Assembly: GCA_030145195.1 (NCBI GenBank)
Contig: JAQYVY010000027.1
Coordinates: 1-50,149, forward strand
DNA: 50,149 nucleotides
From: Desulfuromonadales bacterium
GTDB lineage: Bacteria; Desulfobacterota; Desulfuromonadia; Desulfuromonadales; BM103
Direction of reading: 5' to 3'
A program made the translations under genes and the position numbers. The first letter of the stretch is position 1. Each line of letters begins with the position of its first letter. This document shows, piece after piece, positions 9,209-16,933 of the stretch. The notes beneath the pieces were generated by a model. The model was not told where the DNA came from. It did no database searches and saw only the letters and a list, made by a program, of their open reading frames with translations.

Positions 9209-10675
9209 TCACAGAGAGAACGGCAGCAACTGCCCGTTCACCACCAGCTCTCCGCGATTGAAGGTCGCACTGCTCTTGATTTTTTCGCCATCACGAATGA
9301 TGAAATTCTGAGACAGCAGCATATCCAACTGACTTCCCAGTTGCTGATCAACCAACAGCTCAATCTCTTCATCGCTGATTTCCGTGGAAGTCTCACCCTT
9401 ACGGTCAGCCTGCAAGTCATTCCTCAGGCTCTCACCCACAATGCCGCGAATCAGACTTTCATCCACCGCAACATCGATGGCAGACTCTAGATATTGGAGC
9501 TGTTGCAGCAGGGCAAAAGGGTTGTCCACCGGCACCCCACCCTGTCCGGAAAATTTCATCCGAAAGGTCCCATCGGCCAGCCCCATCGGCGTCGCGACAT
9601 GCAGGCGACTGACATTCAATTCAGGACTCCCGGCTAACAATTTCATGAGCAAATCGCTGTACAGGGGAATGACCTTTGCAGCCAGTTCGTCTGGATCAAA
9701 GTTGTTGGCACCTTGGTAAATAACCTGCATTTGCTGCTGCATTTCACTTAAAGCCATGGCATCAAGGTTTTTCGCTTCCATATCAATGAGCAGAGGTCCA
9801 TAGGTTTGATCATCAAACGTGAGACCATTAAACGTCATCGATTGGTTGAAGTGCACGAGTTTGCCTTCAATACCGCTGTCACCCGTAACCTCGAACTCCT
9901 GCACCTGGATGACCTGGGTTTCCCCGGCCGATTCCCCCGGCACAGTCATATCCATAGCGCCGAACACAACCTTACTGGCTCCGACATAGAGCAGCGGCAA
10001 GGCTTCAACCATATCGTATTCGCCCCTGACACCGTTCCAGGCCATAGATCTATCAGCCACGCGAATTTGCATTTTCGGCAGGTCTATCATCCCGAGCAGA
10101 GTCTTGTCGCCAGGGTTATAATCCGTCGTGACTGTTAACCCGCCGCAACTGATCCGCGTATCTTCCCGCTCTTTCTCAAATGGTGGCACCTGGAGCCGAC
10201 CATTGGTGCGTCCGCTAAATCCAACTTTCAGCAAGGCTATCGAGTCTTTCAATTCTGGAATTTCCGCCAACAGCTCTTCAAGCTCCTCATCATCAGGCGA
10301 GATACCGATCAGCCGGGTCTCAACCAGGGCCAAAGCCGGAGAGAGCGAACTCTGGCCCTCTAGATCGGGTCCGAAGGGGAACGGCCCATGATGCATGGTA
10401 TGTTCAAACACCAGTTGCAGCGTTTCCTCGGTTGGCTCCTGATCCTGATCAGAACCACTGCCCGGAATGGTAACTTCCAAAACAGTTTCCGCGTGAGATC
10501 TTAGAAAACCACGATCATAGCGCTGGTTGGTCAGAGTCAACGGCCCCCACTGACCATACTGCTCCAACAGCCCAAAATAATATTTCTCCACCTTACCGCC
10601 AACGACAGAAGTTGCCCCCACCCAGCCAAGGACACAGGCAAGCACAACCACGGCAAGAACAGCTATTTTTTTCAT
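9209..10675 (-). CDS. DUF945/YdgA-family protein
   Basis: The 488-residue protein begins with an N-terminal anchor (MKKIAVLAVVVLACVLGWVG), then the family hallmark of a GGKVEKYYFGLLEQ-like helix and QRYDRGFLRSHAETVLEV. Members of the YdgA/DUF945 family are inner-membrane-anchored proteins with a large periplasmic domain, and E. coli YdgA is of unclear function. AGGAG lies just before the ATG. The rest is beta-rich, without enzyme motifs. It is flanked by unrelated genes, so nothing in the context points to a specific job. Confidence 0.85.
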   Translation of the reverse strand: MKKIAVLAVVVLACVLGWVGATSVVGGKVEKYYFGLLEQYGQWGPLTLTNQRYDRGFLRSHAETVLEVTIPGSGSDQDQEPTEETLQLVFEHTMHHGPFPFGPDLEGQSSLSPALALVETRLIGISPDDEELEELLAEIPELKDSIALLKVGFSGRTNGRLQVPPFEKEREDTRISCGGLTVTTDYNPGDKTLLGMIDLPKMQIRVADRSMAWNGVRGEYDMVEALPLLYVGASKVVFGAMDMTVPGESAGETQVIQVQEFEVTGDSGIEGKLVHFNQSMTFNGLTFDDQTYGPLLIDMEAKNLDAMALSEMQQQMQVIYQGANNFDPDELAAKVIPLYSDLLMKLLAGSPELNVSRLHVATPMGLADGTFRMKFSGQGGVPVDNPFALLQQLQYLESAIDVAVDESLIRGIVGESLRNDLQADRKGETSTEISDEEIELLVDQQLGSQLDMLLSQNFIIRDGEKIKSSATFNRGELVVNGQLLPFSL

Positions 10676-10772
10676 ACGATCTCCTGATGTTATTGAACCA
10701 AAGACAGCTTCCTAAGATGTGAGCTCAAGATTGACAAGTAGCACAAACCATGTGTATTGGAAAAACAATCAT

Positions 10773-10805
10773 GACCATAAGTGTCCCATATACATATTTA
10801 TGGTC
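10773..10805. repeat. Small dyad upstream of the SpoIIM-like gene
   Basis: GACCATA (10773-10779) and TATGGTC (10799-10805) form a 7-bp inverted repeat 26 bp ahead of the start codon. It could be an operator or a leader hairpin; there is no further evidence. Confidence 0.25.
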
Positions 10806-10830
10806 GACTCCGGTTTTATGAGGGAGCGCA

Positions 10831-11591
10831 ATGCATACTTCGCAAGTCATTCGCGCCTGGAGGTGGCTGATGGAACATTTGGTTATCGCTGCGTTGGTCA
10901 GCTATCTCTCCGTGCTGACGTTATCGGGGCTGGGCCTGGCAAGTCCTGAGACCATCCTCAAAGCGACAACGGTTGGCCTGCGTAATATCGGCGCCCCGAT
11001 CTTGAATCAAGGCGTCGCTTTTGGCATTGACCGGGGGGTTATGATATTTTTCTGCAACCTCACGGTCGCCCTGCTGATCGTTGCCATTGTCTACTGGGCG
11101 CGACTGCTCAACCCCTACAACCAGAACAGCTCGTTCCTGCGGTTACGCACCCAGCTGCAGAAGGACCGCTCGGCCGAGCATTTGCGGAGGATTCCGTTCT
11201 TCGCCCGCATCGAGCCCTCGCAATTGCGACTGACCTCGTTCCTATTGCTGGGAGCACCATTCTGCTCGGAATCATGGCGGGGGTACTGCTCGGCACGGTC
11301 CACCTACTGAGTTCGTCGCCGCTGATCGCCCTGGCCTACATTCTGCCCCATGGCATTCCCGAGATTGCGGCCCTGCTGCTCGCCTGCAGTATCCCGGTCG
11401 CGACCTGGATGACGATCCGCCCGGTGGTCGAAAATGAGCTCCCGGTCGTTGCATTCCAGCGCATTGATCAGATGGTCGCATCGCAACAGTTCCAGAACCA
11501 TTTAAAAATGATTGTCAACCTGCTCCTGATCGCAGGAATCATCGAGGCACACTTAACACTCCGGGTTGTTGCCATGTTCAGTAGCAGTTAA
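10831..11591 (+). pseudogene. SpoIIM-like membrane protein, frameshifted
   Basis: The gene is open in one frame from the ATG at 10831 (GAGGGAGCG just upstream) to a stop at 11310. It then continues in another frame that reads to a stop at 11591. The first part carries two hydrophobic segments and FFCNLTVALLIVAIVYWARL. The second carries TILLGIMAGVLLGTV and the SpoIIM-like block ILPHGIPEIAALLLACS. Read together they make a membrane protein of the size and helix order of the SpoIIM family. The second frame becomes protein-like by about 11205 (RALAIATDLVPIAG), so a single shift probably lies between 11150 and 11225. It may be a real inactivating mutation or a sequencing error. In non-sporulating bacteria this family has no known sporulation role. 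Confidence 0.6.
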
Positions 11592-11625
11592 CAGGGTTGA
11601 CCCCACAAGATTAAGCCCGTGACGG

Positions 11626-11964
11626 TCAGGCCTTCTTGACAAACTCAGACTTCAAACTCATCGCACCGACCCCAGCGATTTTACAGTCAATATCGTGGTC
11701 GCCATCAACCAGCCGGATACTCTTTACTTTTGTTCCGACCTTGACCACCAGTGATGAGCCCTTAACCTTCAGGTCCTTGATCACGGTGACCGAATCACCG
11801 TCTTGCAGCACATTGCCATGAGCGTCTCTGACCACAACGGCTTCGGTGCTTTTTACTGCCGCAGCTTGTTTCCATTCATGCGCACATTCTGGGCAAACAT
11901 ACAGATCCCGGTCTTCGTAAGTATATTCCGAACCACATTCCGGGCACTTGGGTAAATCACTCAT
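11626..11964 (-). CDS. yjdM: YjdM/PhnA-family zinc ribbon protein
   Basis: The 112-residue protein starts with a zinc ribbon: CPECGSEY, then CPECAHEW. It continues with the family's C-terminal beta domain ([16 protein letters not shown], then [13 protein letters not shown]). It matches the YjdM (formerly PhnA) family over its full length. The old annotation as alkylphosphonate uptake protein comes only from neighbourhood in E. coli, and the real function is unknown. GGAGAG precedes the ATG. It converges with the frameshifted SpoIIM-like gene and appears to be monocistronic. Confidence 0.92.
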   Translation of the reverse strand: MSDLPKCPECGSEYTYEDRDLYVCPECAHEWKQAAAVKSTEAVVVRDAHGNVLQDGDSVTVIKDLKVKGSSLVVKVGTKVKSIRLVDGDHDIDCKIAGVGAMSLKSEFVKKA

Positions 11965-12107
11965 GCAGACTCTCCACTCAATTAATTTGTCAAAATTCTT
12001 CGTATGGGATTAACGCTGGTTAAACCCTTCCCTACTCAGGACCGGTGAATAACCATTCTCAGTGACCAGAGCCACCGCTGTATACAGCATAAAGTCACAG
12101 CAAACCA

Positions 12108-12437
12108 TCATCTCTTCAGATAAACTTCTTCAATACCATTCACATCAAGCAGGATGATTTTATCAGCTTTGGCACTCTTTACTTCCCTGACAACCGGACG
12201 CGAGAATCGGGGGAAATCAAAGGTGAGCGTCTTGCCTTCCAGCATATAGCTCCCCTGATAGTTCCCGTAACCAACACTGGTATCTGTCAGCTCAACGCCT
12301 CCTGCCTGATCAAGTACAAGCACCTGCTTGAGCCTCAGGCACTCCCACGTGCCAACTAAATCGGTAGCAACAACCTTTCCATCGCAACCAGTGAGCAACA
12401 AAAGAAGCAGGATTAGTGGCAAAAGTATTTTTTTCAT
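12108..12437 (-). CDS. Small putative lipoprotein
   Basis: The 109-residue product has a lysine-start signal (MKKILLPLILLLLLL) ending in the lipobox LTGC, so Cys17 is probably lipidated. The mature part contains GTWECLRL and alternating strands (GNYQGSYMLEGKTLTFDFPR) that suggest a small beta-barrel or lipocalin-like domain. AAGGAG lies nine bases before the ATG. I cannot assign a function. Confidence 0.75.
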   Translation of the reverse strand: MKKILLPLILLLLLLTGCDGKVVATDLVGTWECLRLKQVLVLDQAGGVELTDTSVGYGNYQGSYMLEGKTLTFDFPRFSRPVVREVKSAKADKIILLDVNGIEEVYLKR

Positions 12438-12874
12438 TATAGAAGACTCCTTTTGGGAAAAGTTAAAAGGTTAATCAGCTTCCAGGACGACTTCCCTCCA
12501 GTGGACACCAGAGCAGCATTCTTTCCGAGGGTTGCCTTGGATTTTTCTCTATTTAAAGCTCAAAACGACCACAGATATAGCATAGTTAAGGGGTTTTTAC
12601 AGCATCAAAGGTTGAGGCCAGAGGGGTTAGATTAGATCATTTTCCTATGATCTTTCTTGCTTATTTTCATCATTTGATTGCCACCACGTTGAAATTCATA
12701 GAGAACTGTTTCTATTGATATTTTATGACTCAGCTTTTTTAAATCATTTTCTATGTCATTGATATAACCTCGGCCACCTAAACCATTTCTCGTCATATTG
12801 TGCCGCAAAAACAAGTAAAATCGCTAATAGTAGAGGTTTGCTAAGCGACCATCTTCAACAAACGGAACGCGGAT
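12438..12874. other. Intergenic region with one doubtful small reading frame
   Basis: Apart from the small minus-strand frame at 12632-12796, nothing is recognised. A weak inverted repeat GATCAT/ATGATC followed by TTTCTT lies near 12635-12660. The plus-strand promoter of the GIY-YIG gene should be near the right end. Confidence 0.4.
12632..12796 (-). CDS. Possible small protein (54 aa), unknown
   Basis: The frame from ATG 12796 encodes a basic 54-residue peptide with a protein-like stretch (GLGGRGYINDIENDLKKLS, then VLYEFQRGGNQMM). No good ribosome site precedes it, and it has no neighbour in the same operon. The amino-acid pattern looks more like a real or decayed gene than random sequence, but I cannot name a family. 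Confidence 0.3.
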   Translation of the reverse strand: MTRNGLGGRGYINDIENDLKKLSHKISIETVLYEFQRGGNQMMKISKKDHRKMI

Positions 12875-13183
12875 ATGAACTGGCAGGTCTACATCATCCT
12901 CTGCGCGGATGATTCTCTCTACACCGGCATCACGACAGACGTTAGACGGCGTTTTCGTCAGCATTTGGCCGGAACTGGCGCCAAGTACTTTCGCGGCCAC
13001 TCCCCGCGTGAAATCGTTTACCTGGAAGATGGGCACGATCGCAGCAGCGCCAGTCGTCGCGAAGCAAAGATCAAGAAGCTGCGTGCAGAGGATAAGCGAC
13101 GCCTGATCGCGTCTGCGAACAACCAAAGCCAGGACTATTCCGAAGGTTTGAACCGGTCACCGAGAGCGGCGAAGGGAGAGTGA
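12875..13183 (+). CDS. GIY-YIG nuclease family protein (YhbQ/UPF0213-like)
   Basis: The 102-residue protein begins VYIILCADDSLYTGITTD, which gives the GIY-YIG equivalents, then the catalytic-type arginine region RRRFRQHLAG and the glutamate region SREAKIKKLR. It is the size of stand-alone YhbQ/UPF0213 proteins. These are single-domain GIY-YIG proteins, some with DNase activity (family knowledge). Its 3' end overlaps the convergent YajD-like gene by about 49 bp. Confidence 0.9.
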   Translation: MNWQVYIILCADDSLYTGITTDVRRRFRQHLAGTGAKYFRGHSPREIVYLEDGHDRSSASRREAKIKKLRAEDKRRLIASANNQSQDYSEGLNRSPRAAKGE

Positions 13184-13506
13184 GCGAGCGAGGGTTTGTT
13201 CTGCCGGTCGGATGAGTCATCGGTACTGCGTTGTTCCTGCACACCACGAGTATGCTCGTGATCATGGCAGTAAAGGCAGAGTAGTTCCCAGTTGCTGCCA
13301 TCAGGCGGATTATTGTCGTGGTTGTAATCCCGGTGATGCACCGTCAACTCACGGAGCTTTTTACCCTCAAATTCACGGGTGCAACGACCACAAACGTGAG
13401 GAAAGAGCTTGAGCGCCTGCTCGCGGTATCCGGCCTGACGGATCTGATCTTCTTTACGCATCTCCGCGACGATAATATCACACTGTTTAGCTTCGGAATC
13501 GGCCAT
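13135..13506 (-). CDS. yajD: YajD-like HNH nuclease family protein
   Basis: The 123-residue protein has an HNH core: CGRCTREF, then LTVHHRDYNHDNNPPDG, then LLCLYCHDHEHTR. Two CxxC pairs should hold zinc and the HH/N/H residues form the beta-beta-alpha-metal active site. It matches E. coli YajD in layout. GGAG lies five bases before the ATG. The C-terminal ~35 residues are disordered and overlap the end of the convergent GIY-YIG gene. Nuclease activity is expected from the motif; its biological use is unknown. The two convergent nuclease-like genes may simply be neighbours. Confidence 0.9.
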   Translation of the reverse strand: MADSEAKQCDIIVAEMRKEDQIRQAGYREQALKLFPHVCGRCTREFEGKKLRELTVHHRDYNHDNNPPDGSNWELLCLYCHDHEHTRGVQEQRSTDDSSDRQNKPSLAHSPFAALGDRFKPSE

Positions 13507-13772
13507 GAGCGCTCCTGTATGTGAAGGTGATCTCTGATCAGAGCTGGCAAAGACAGGTTCATCTTGGCCAAGACTGTCTCCTTGAGTTATATTGATTGGG
13601 GATCATCCTATGGCAATCTTTGCAAAGCGTCAATTCGTCAATCTTTGCCAAGCGACTTCATGAGTTAACTATGGCTCAAGCAACGCGGTGGATAACGCCC
13701 TTTGCTTTGAACCTTTCTTTGGACTTTGGTAGCCTTTGGGGTCGGCTCCCCCCTCATCAAAAGGTGGATGAC
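13507..13772. other. Intergenic region with short direct repeats
   Basis: CAATCTTTGC occurs twice (about 13614 and 13637), each followed by an AAGCG-containing word. No gene is evident. The region should carry both divergent promoters. Confidence 0.35.
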
Positions 13773-14240
13773 ATGTATAGAACAAGCATAGCGTGCATCA
13801 TCGTCATAGCCCTGTCAGCGTGCAGTGCCCCGACCAGATACAGCTGGCAGGACACCTACCAACCACCGCGAGAAAGCGTTGACGCTGACCTGGAGACGTG
13901 CAAAGCATACACCGCCAGACAGTACCAACCGGGGACACCTACTGGCGCACCATACCTGGAACAATACCGTGGTTACCCGAATGGTGAGGATTGGGGTGGA
14001 AAAGCGCATGAAATGCGCCCTTACGAGCAAGGGGAGTGGCGGCCAGACCGAGACCCTTCACAAGACATCAACATGAATAGTTTGCCGATTCATGACGTTG
14101 AGGTTGGCTACACGGGCTACCCGGGTGAGCTTGATTATCATCCGGGTTATCTCGACGCGATTCTGGAAAAATGTATGTTGGATCGTGGCTGGGTATACCA
14201 AGCGACTGAGGAAACAGGATGGACAGAAGAGAAGAAATAA
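13773..14240 (+). CDS. Putative lipoprotein, unknown
   Basis: The frame is open from 13596, but the ATG at 13773 is preferred. It has AGGTGG just upstream and begins a lipoprotein signal (MYRTSIACIIVIALSAC) with lipobox LSAC. The mature ~137 residues are rich in Tyr, Pro, Gly and acidic residues (QPGTPTGAPYLEQYRGYP; HPGYLDAILEKCMLDRGW). The C-terminal part resembles short outer-membrane lipoproteins with a conserved Cys-x-x-x-x-GW ending, but I do not recognise a named family. Confidence 0.7.
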   Translation: MYRTSIACIIVIALSACSAPTRYSWQDTYQPPRESVDADLETCKAYTARQYQPGTPTGAPYLEQYRGYPNGEDWGGKAHEMRPYEQGEWRPDRDPSQDINMNSLPIHDVEVGYTGYPGELDYHPGYLDAILEKCMLDRGWVYQATEETGWTEEKK

Positions 14241-14438
14241 TTATTTAACACAAGGATCGATCAATTATCAGGATTAAAGATTTTACCCTCCGGCGTAACA
14301 TCGTCAATCACGCTATCTCCGTGCAAGTCCTTGTACATAGTGAACATTCGCGCATTGAATTCTACTCGCGCCTTTCAGTAACCGCTCAGACCAAACCAGC
14401 CCGCCAATCAACAGAACTGTTAAGCATTGACAAACAAA

Positions 14439-14465
14439 AAAACCCACACTAACAGTGAAGGTTTT
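14439..14465 (-). terminator. Rho-independent terminator
   Basis: On the minus strand AAAACC...CACT GTT AGTG...GGTTTTTTT forms an interrupted hairpin followed by seven Ts. It is 34 bp after the stop of the small gene at 14499-14738. Confidence 0.65.
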
Positions 14466-14498
14466 AAAGAACTGTGCGGAAACCTCAGCACAACGCTA

Positions 14499-14738
14499 CT
14501 AATTATACATCAAGCGGCGATCCATACCATTGTACGAAATCACAAAAGCACCACGCTTCATACGCACAGGGTCAACTCCGACAGTCGCCCATCCACTTGA
14601 ACGCTTAAACTTGTGAACCCGATGATTTTCCAACAGAACATTGAGGACACGCGGAGTGAAGTGGTGGTAGGTGCCGTCCTTTAGAATCACATCAATGTAG
14701 GAGCGCTCACTACTTGCCAAGAATACTCGTGTTGGCAT
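14499..14738 (-). CDS. Small conserved protein (GSU3473-like)
   Basis: The 79-residue basic protein contains YIDVILKDGTYHHFTPRVLN and FKRSSGWATVGVDPVRMK. The SGW-TVGxDPxR pattern is one I associate with a small family of uncharacterised proteins found in Geobacter relatives. A near-perfect AGGAGGTG precedes the ATG at 14738, and a terminator follows, so it looks like a well-expressed single gene. No enzymatic motif is seen; the function is unknown. Confidence 0.75.
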   Translation of the reverse strand: MPTRVFLASSERSYIDVILKDGTYHHFTPRVLNVLLENHRVHKFKRSSGWATVGVDPVRMKRGAFVISYNGMDRRLMYN

Positions 14739-14889
14739 GCTACACCTCCTGTGAATAACTCTTATTTAAATTAATTATCACATTTATCAGCGAAACATCA
14801 AGCAAAAAACCTCTACTTTTCAGTCGCTTCCATGATTACCAACGATTACAGACAGTTATCTATGGAGCATTAAAACAATCTCAATCCGG
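14739..14889. other. Intergenic DNA
   Basis: This AT-rich stretch lies upstream of the small gene at 14499-14738 and presumably holds its promoter. No coding sequence was recognised. Confidence 0.35.
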
Positions 14890-15108
14890 TCAAAATTGCT
14901 GTCCCAAATAATCCACCAACAACCCACACAAGCCATTTCGAAGCCAATAGCATTTACGGGTTAGGCGATATTTACCCAAAGAATATATATCTCGCAGATA
15001 GGCATCATACAATTTTTCCTTGTCGGAAATTGCCTCCTTGAATTTACCAATAAATTCTTCTTCACTAACGCTTTCGAAAGAACGAAATAGAAGAGATTCA
15101 AAACTCCC
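14890..15108 (-). pseudogene. C-terminal remnant resembling Pycsar TM effector (DUF5706)
   Basis: Between the small gene and tRNA-Arg a start-less minus-strand frame encodes about 72 residues: SLLFRSFESVSEEEFIGKF, then DKEKLYDAYLRDIYSLGKYR and LTRKCYWLRNGLCGLLVDYL. The order (F/S-E-E-E-F, then DxxxLYxxxxRDIYSLGK, then YRL.R..Y hydrophobic end) is like the C-terminus of PF18967/DUF5706 membrane effectors used in cyclic-nucleotide anti-phage defence. It is preceded in frame by a stop, has no start codon or ribosome site, and the N-terminal domain is missing. It is best read as a decayed fragment. The family match is from memory of the pattern and not tested. Confidence 0.45.
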
Positions 15109-15197
15109 TTAACGTGCAGCACTGGAATAATGGTTCTATACACCACATGCTTGCAAAATGATTCAGGAAAAGCTGCTCGCAGAATTGCTTACAGAAG

Positions 15198-15237
15198 AAA
15201 ACAGCCACTTAGCATATAAACGCTAAGTAGCTGTTTT
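15198..15237 (-). terminator. Terminator downstream of tRNA-Arg
   Basis: Arms AACAGC..CTTAGC and GCTAAG..GCTGTT form an interrupted stem. On the minus strand it ends GGCTGTTTTC, directly after the tRNA 3' end. Confidence 0.65.
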
Positions 15238-15240
15238 TAT

Positions 15241-15317
15241 TGGCGGCCCCGAGGCGATTCGAACGCCTGGCCTACCGCTTAGGAGGCGGTTGCTCTATCC
15301 AGCTGAGCTACGGGGCC
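15241..15317 (-). tRNA. tRNA-Arg (anticodon CCT)
   Basis: The 77-nt cloverleaf is complete. The acceptor arm is GGCCCCG/CGGGGCC, the D arm contains GCTCAGCTGGATAGAGC, and the anticodon stem ACCGC/GCGGT encloses loop CTCCTAA with anticodon CCT. The T arm is GGCG TTCGAAT CGCC, with discriminator G and an encoded CCA. It decodes AGG. It is followed by a terminator and preceded by apt. Confidence 0.96.
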
Positions 15318-15342
15318 TGAAAATCAGAACATTCAGGGTGAG

Positions 15343-15858
15343 CTAGAAGCTGAGTAGGCTGTAAACCTTCCCCTCTGGCAACTTCTTACGCCCCTCAAGA
15401 AACTCAAGCTCCGCCATGAAGGCACACTCGATAACTTCGGCACCCAGTCCCTCGACCAACTTCACAACGGCAGAAACCGTACCACCGGTTGCCAGAAGAT
15501 CGTCGGCAATAACAACTTTTTCTCCGGGTGTGAAGGCATCTTCATGGATTTCAAGGGTGTCGGTTCCATATTCCAGATCATAGGTAACCTGTCGTACCGC
15601 TGAGGGTAGTTTACCCGGCTTACGCACCAAAACAACACCAAGACCCAGTTTATAGGCCAGCGCCGCGCCGAGCACGAAACCACGGGCCTCGACACCAACA
15701 ATTTTATCGATCCGCTGACCAACGTAGCGATGAGCGATCAGGTCGACCATGCGATGGAAGCTGCGACCGTCTGAAAGCAGTGTGGTTATGTCTTTAAAGA
15801 TGATGCCCTTCTTCGGAAAATCAGGGATATCGCGGATAATTTTCTTCAACTCTTCCAT
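15343..15858 (-). CDS. apt: Adenine phosphoribosyltransferase
   Basis: The 171-residue enzyme makes AMP from adenine and PRPP in purine salvage. The PRPP-binding motif [13 protein letters not shown] and the N-terminal [20 protein letters not shown] are diagnostic, and [14 protein letters not shown] is the conserved flexible-loop region. The length is standard. GGAG precedes the ATG by seven bases. It follows rpoS with a 33-bp gap, so it is probably the last gene of the rpoS transcript. Confidence 0.97.
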   Translation of the reverse strand: MEELKKIIRDIPDFPKKGIIFKDITTLLSDGRSFHRMVDLIAHRYVGQRIDKIVGVEARGFVLGAALAYKLGLGVVLVRKPGKLPSAVRQVTYDLEYGTDTLEIHEDAFTPGEKVVIADDLLATGGTVSAVVKLVEGLGAEVIECAFMAELEFLEGRKKLPEGKVYSLLSF

Positions 15859-15891
15859 GCATAAACTCCAGTACTAACCATCACTATTTTT

Positions 15892-16875
15892 TCAAACATT
15901 TTCAAGGTCAGGATCTCGCTCTGCCAACATAACCCGCAACTTTTCGAGACTTTTCGCCTCTATCTGACGAATACGCTCACGAGTAACGCCAAACTGTCTG
16001 CCGATTGTGTCAAGAGTCTGAGGATCGCGATCATCCAGGCCAAAACGCAGAGCAATAATCTCTTTTTCGTTATCGTTGAGACTCGCCAGCAAATCAGTAA
16101 TCATCCGATATTTATTGAGCCATTCGGCCAATTCAAGCGGATTGACAACAGAGGTGTCCTCAATAGTATCAATCAGGCTGTAATCACTGTTTTCCCCCAT
16201 CGGATGCTCGATGGAGTAGGTTTTCTTTAGCAGCACCATGAGCCGACGAATATAAGAAGATTCAACGCCCATGGCATCAGCGACTTCCTTGATCTGTGGC
16301 TCACGATTGTATTCACGAACCAACTCACGGGTGATCTTGATGAACTTATTAATATCGTCAGAGACATGCACCGGCAGACGAATGGTTCTGCTCTGGTTCA
16401 CCAAAGCCCGTTCGATTGACTGACGAATCCACCAGGTCGCGTAAGTTGAAAAACGGCACTCCTTGCTCAGTTTGAAGCGTTCAACCGCCTTGATCAAACC
16501 GAGGTTGCCTTCTTCAATAAGATCGAGAAACGGCAGGCCGCGATTCATGTACCGCTTGGCGATCTTGACGACCAGACGCAAATTTGATTCAATCATCCGG
16601 TCGCGGGCAGCCATGTCGCCATCATCAATGCGCCTCGCTAACGCCCGTTCTTCTTCGGCGGTCAAGAGATTGGTTTTCTGGATATCCTTGAGGTAGAGTT
16701 TGATGGCGTCCATGGCATAGTCTTCTTCCTCATCGGCCACATCCTTCACCGCCTCCTCTTTTTCAACCGCTGCCAGAGCCGCAGAATTCGGCTCCTCTTC
16801 AGTGACCGAAACGACAGAATTGGCGACCTCTTCTCCAAGCTCAACTTTTTGATTGCTCTGCATTGCTTTGCTCAC
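15892..16875 (-). CDS. rpoS: RNA polymerase sigma factor RpoS
   Basis: The 327-residue sigma-70-family protein lacks the long region 1.1 of RpoD. After an acidic N-terminus it has region 1.2 (DAIKLYLKDIQKTNLLTAEE), region 2 with YATWWIRQSIERALVNQ, region 3, and the region 4.2 helix-turn-helix (GVTRERIRQIEAKSLEKLR). It sits after an nlpD-like gene as in E. coli and Geobacter, which supports RpoS rather than another group 2 factor. The start is a GTG with GGGGG six bases upstream; an ATG four codons later is an alternative. It should direct stationary-phase and stress transcription. Confidence 0.95.
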   Translation of the reverse strand: MSKAMQSNQKVELGEEVANSVVSVTEEEPNSAALAAVEKEEAVKDVADEEEDYAMDAIKLYLKDIQKTNLLTAEEERALARRIDDGDMAARDRMIESNLRLVVKIAKRYMNRGLPFLDLIEEGNLGLIKAVERFKLSKECRFSTYATWWIRQSIERALVNQSRTIRLPVHVSDDINKFIKITRELVREYNREPQIKEVADAMGVESSYIRRLMVLLKKTYSIEHPMGENSDYSLIDTIEDTSVVNPLELAEWLNKYRMITDLLASLNDNEKEIIALRFGLDDRDPQTLDTIGRQFGVTRERIRQIEAKSLEKLRVMLAERDPDLENV

Positions 16876-16933
16876 AAGAATCCCCCGTAGCTATGGTGAC
16901 ATTAAGATTCGGATTTTAAGGGAGCAGCACCTT

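Noticed and set aside
13135-13183. Frameshift or misassembly at the overlap of the GIY-YIG and YajD genes
   Set aside because: Both proteins are complete and convergent; a 49-bp tail overlap is plausible because both ends are disordered.
13596-13772. N-terminal extension of the lipoprotein at 13773-14240
   Set aside because: The extension hides a clear lipoprotein signal and ribosome site at 13773.
14961-15146. 61-residue minus-strand frame overlapping the Pycsar-like relic
   Set aside because: The adjacent frame gives a family-like sequence; this one is only its shadow in the shared part.
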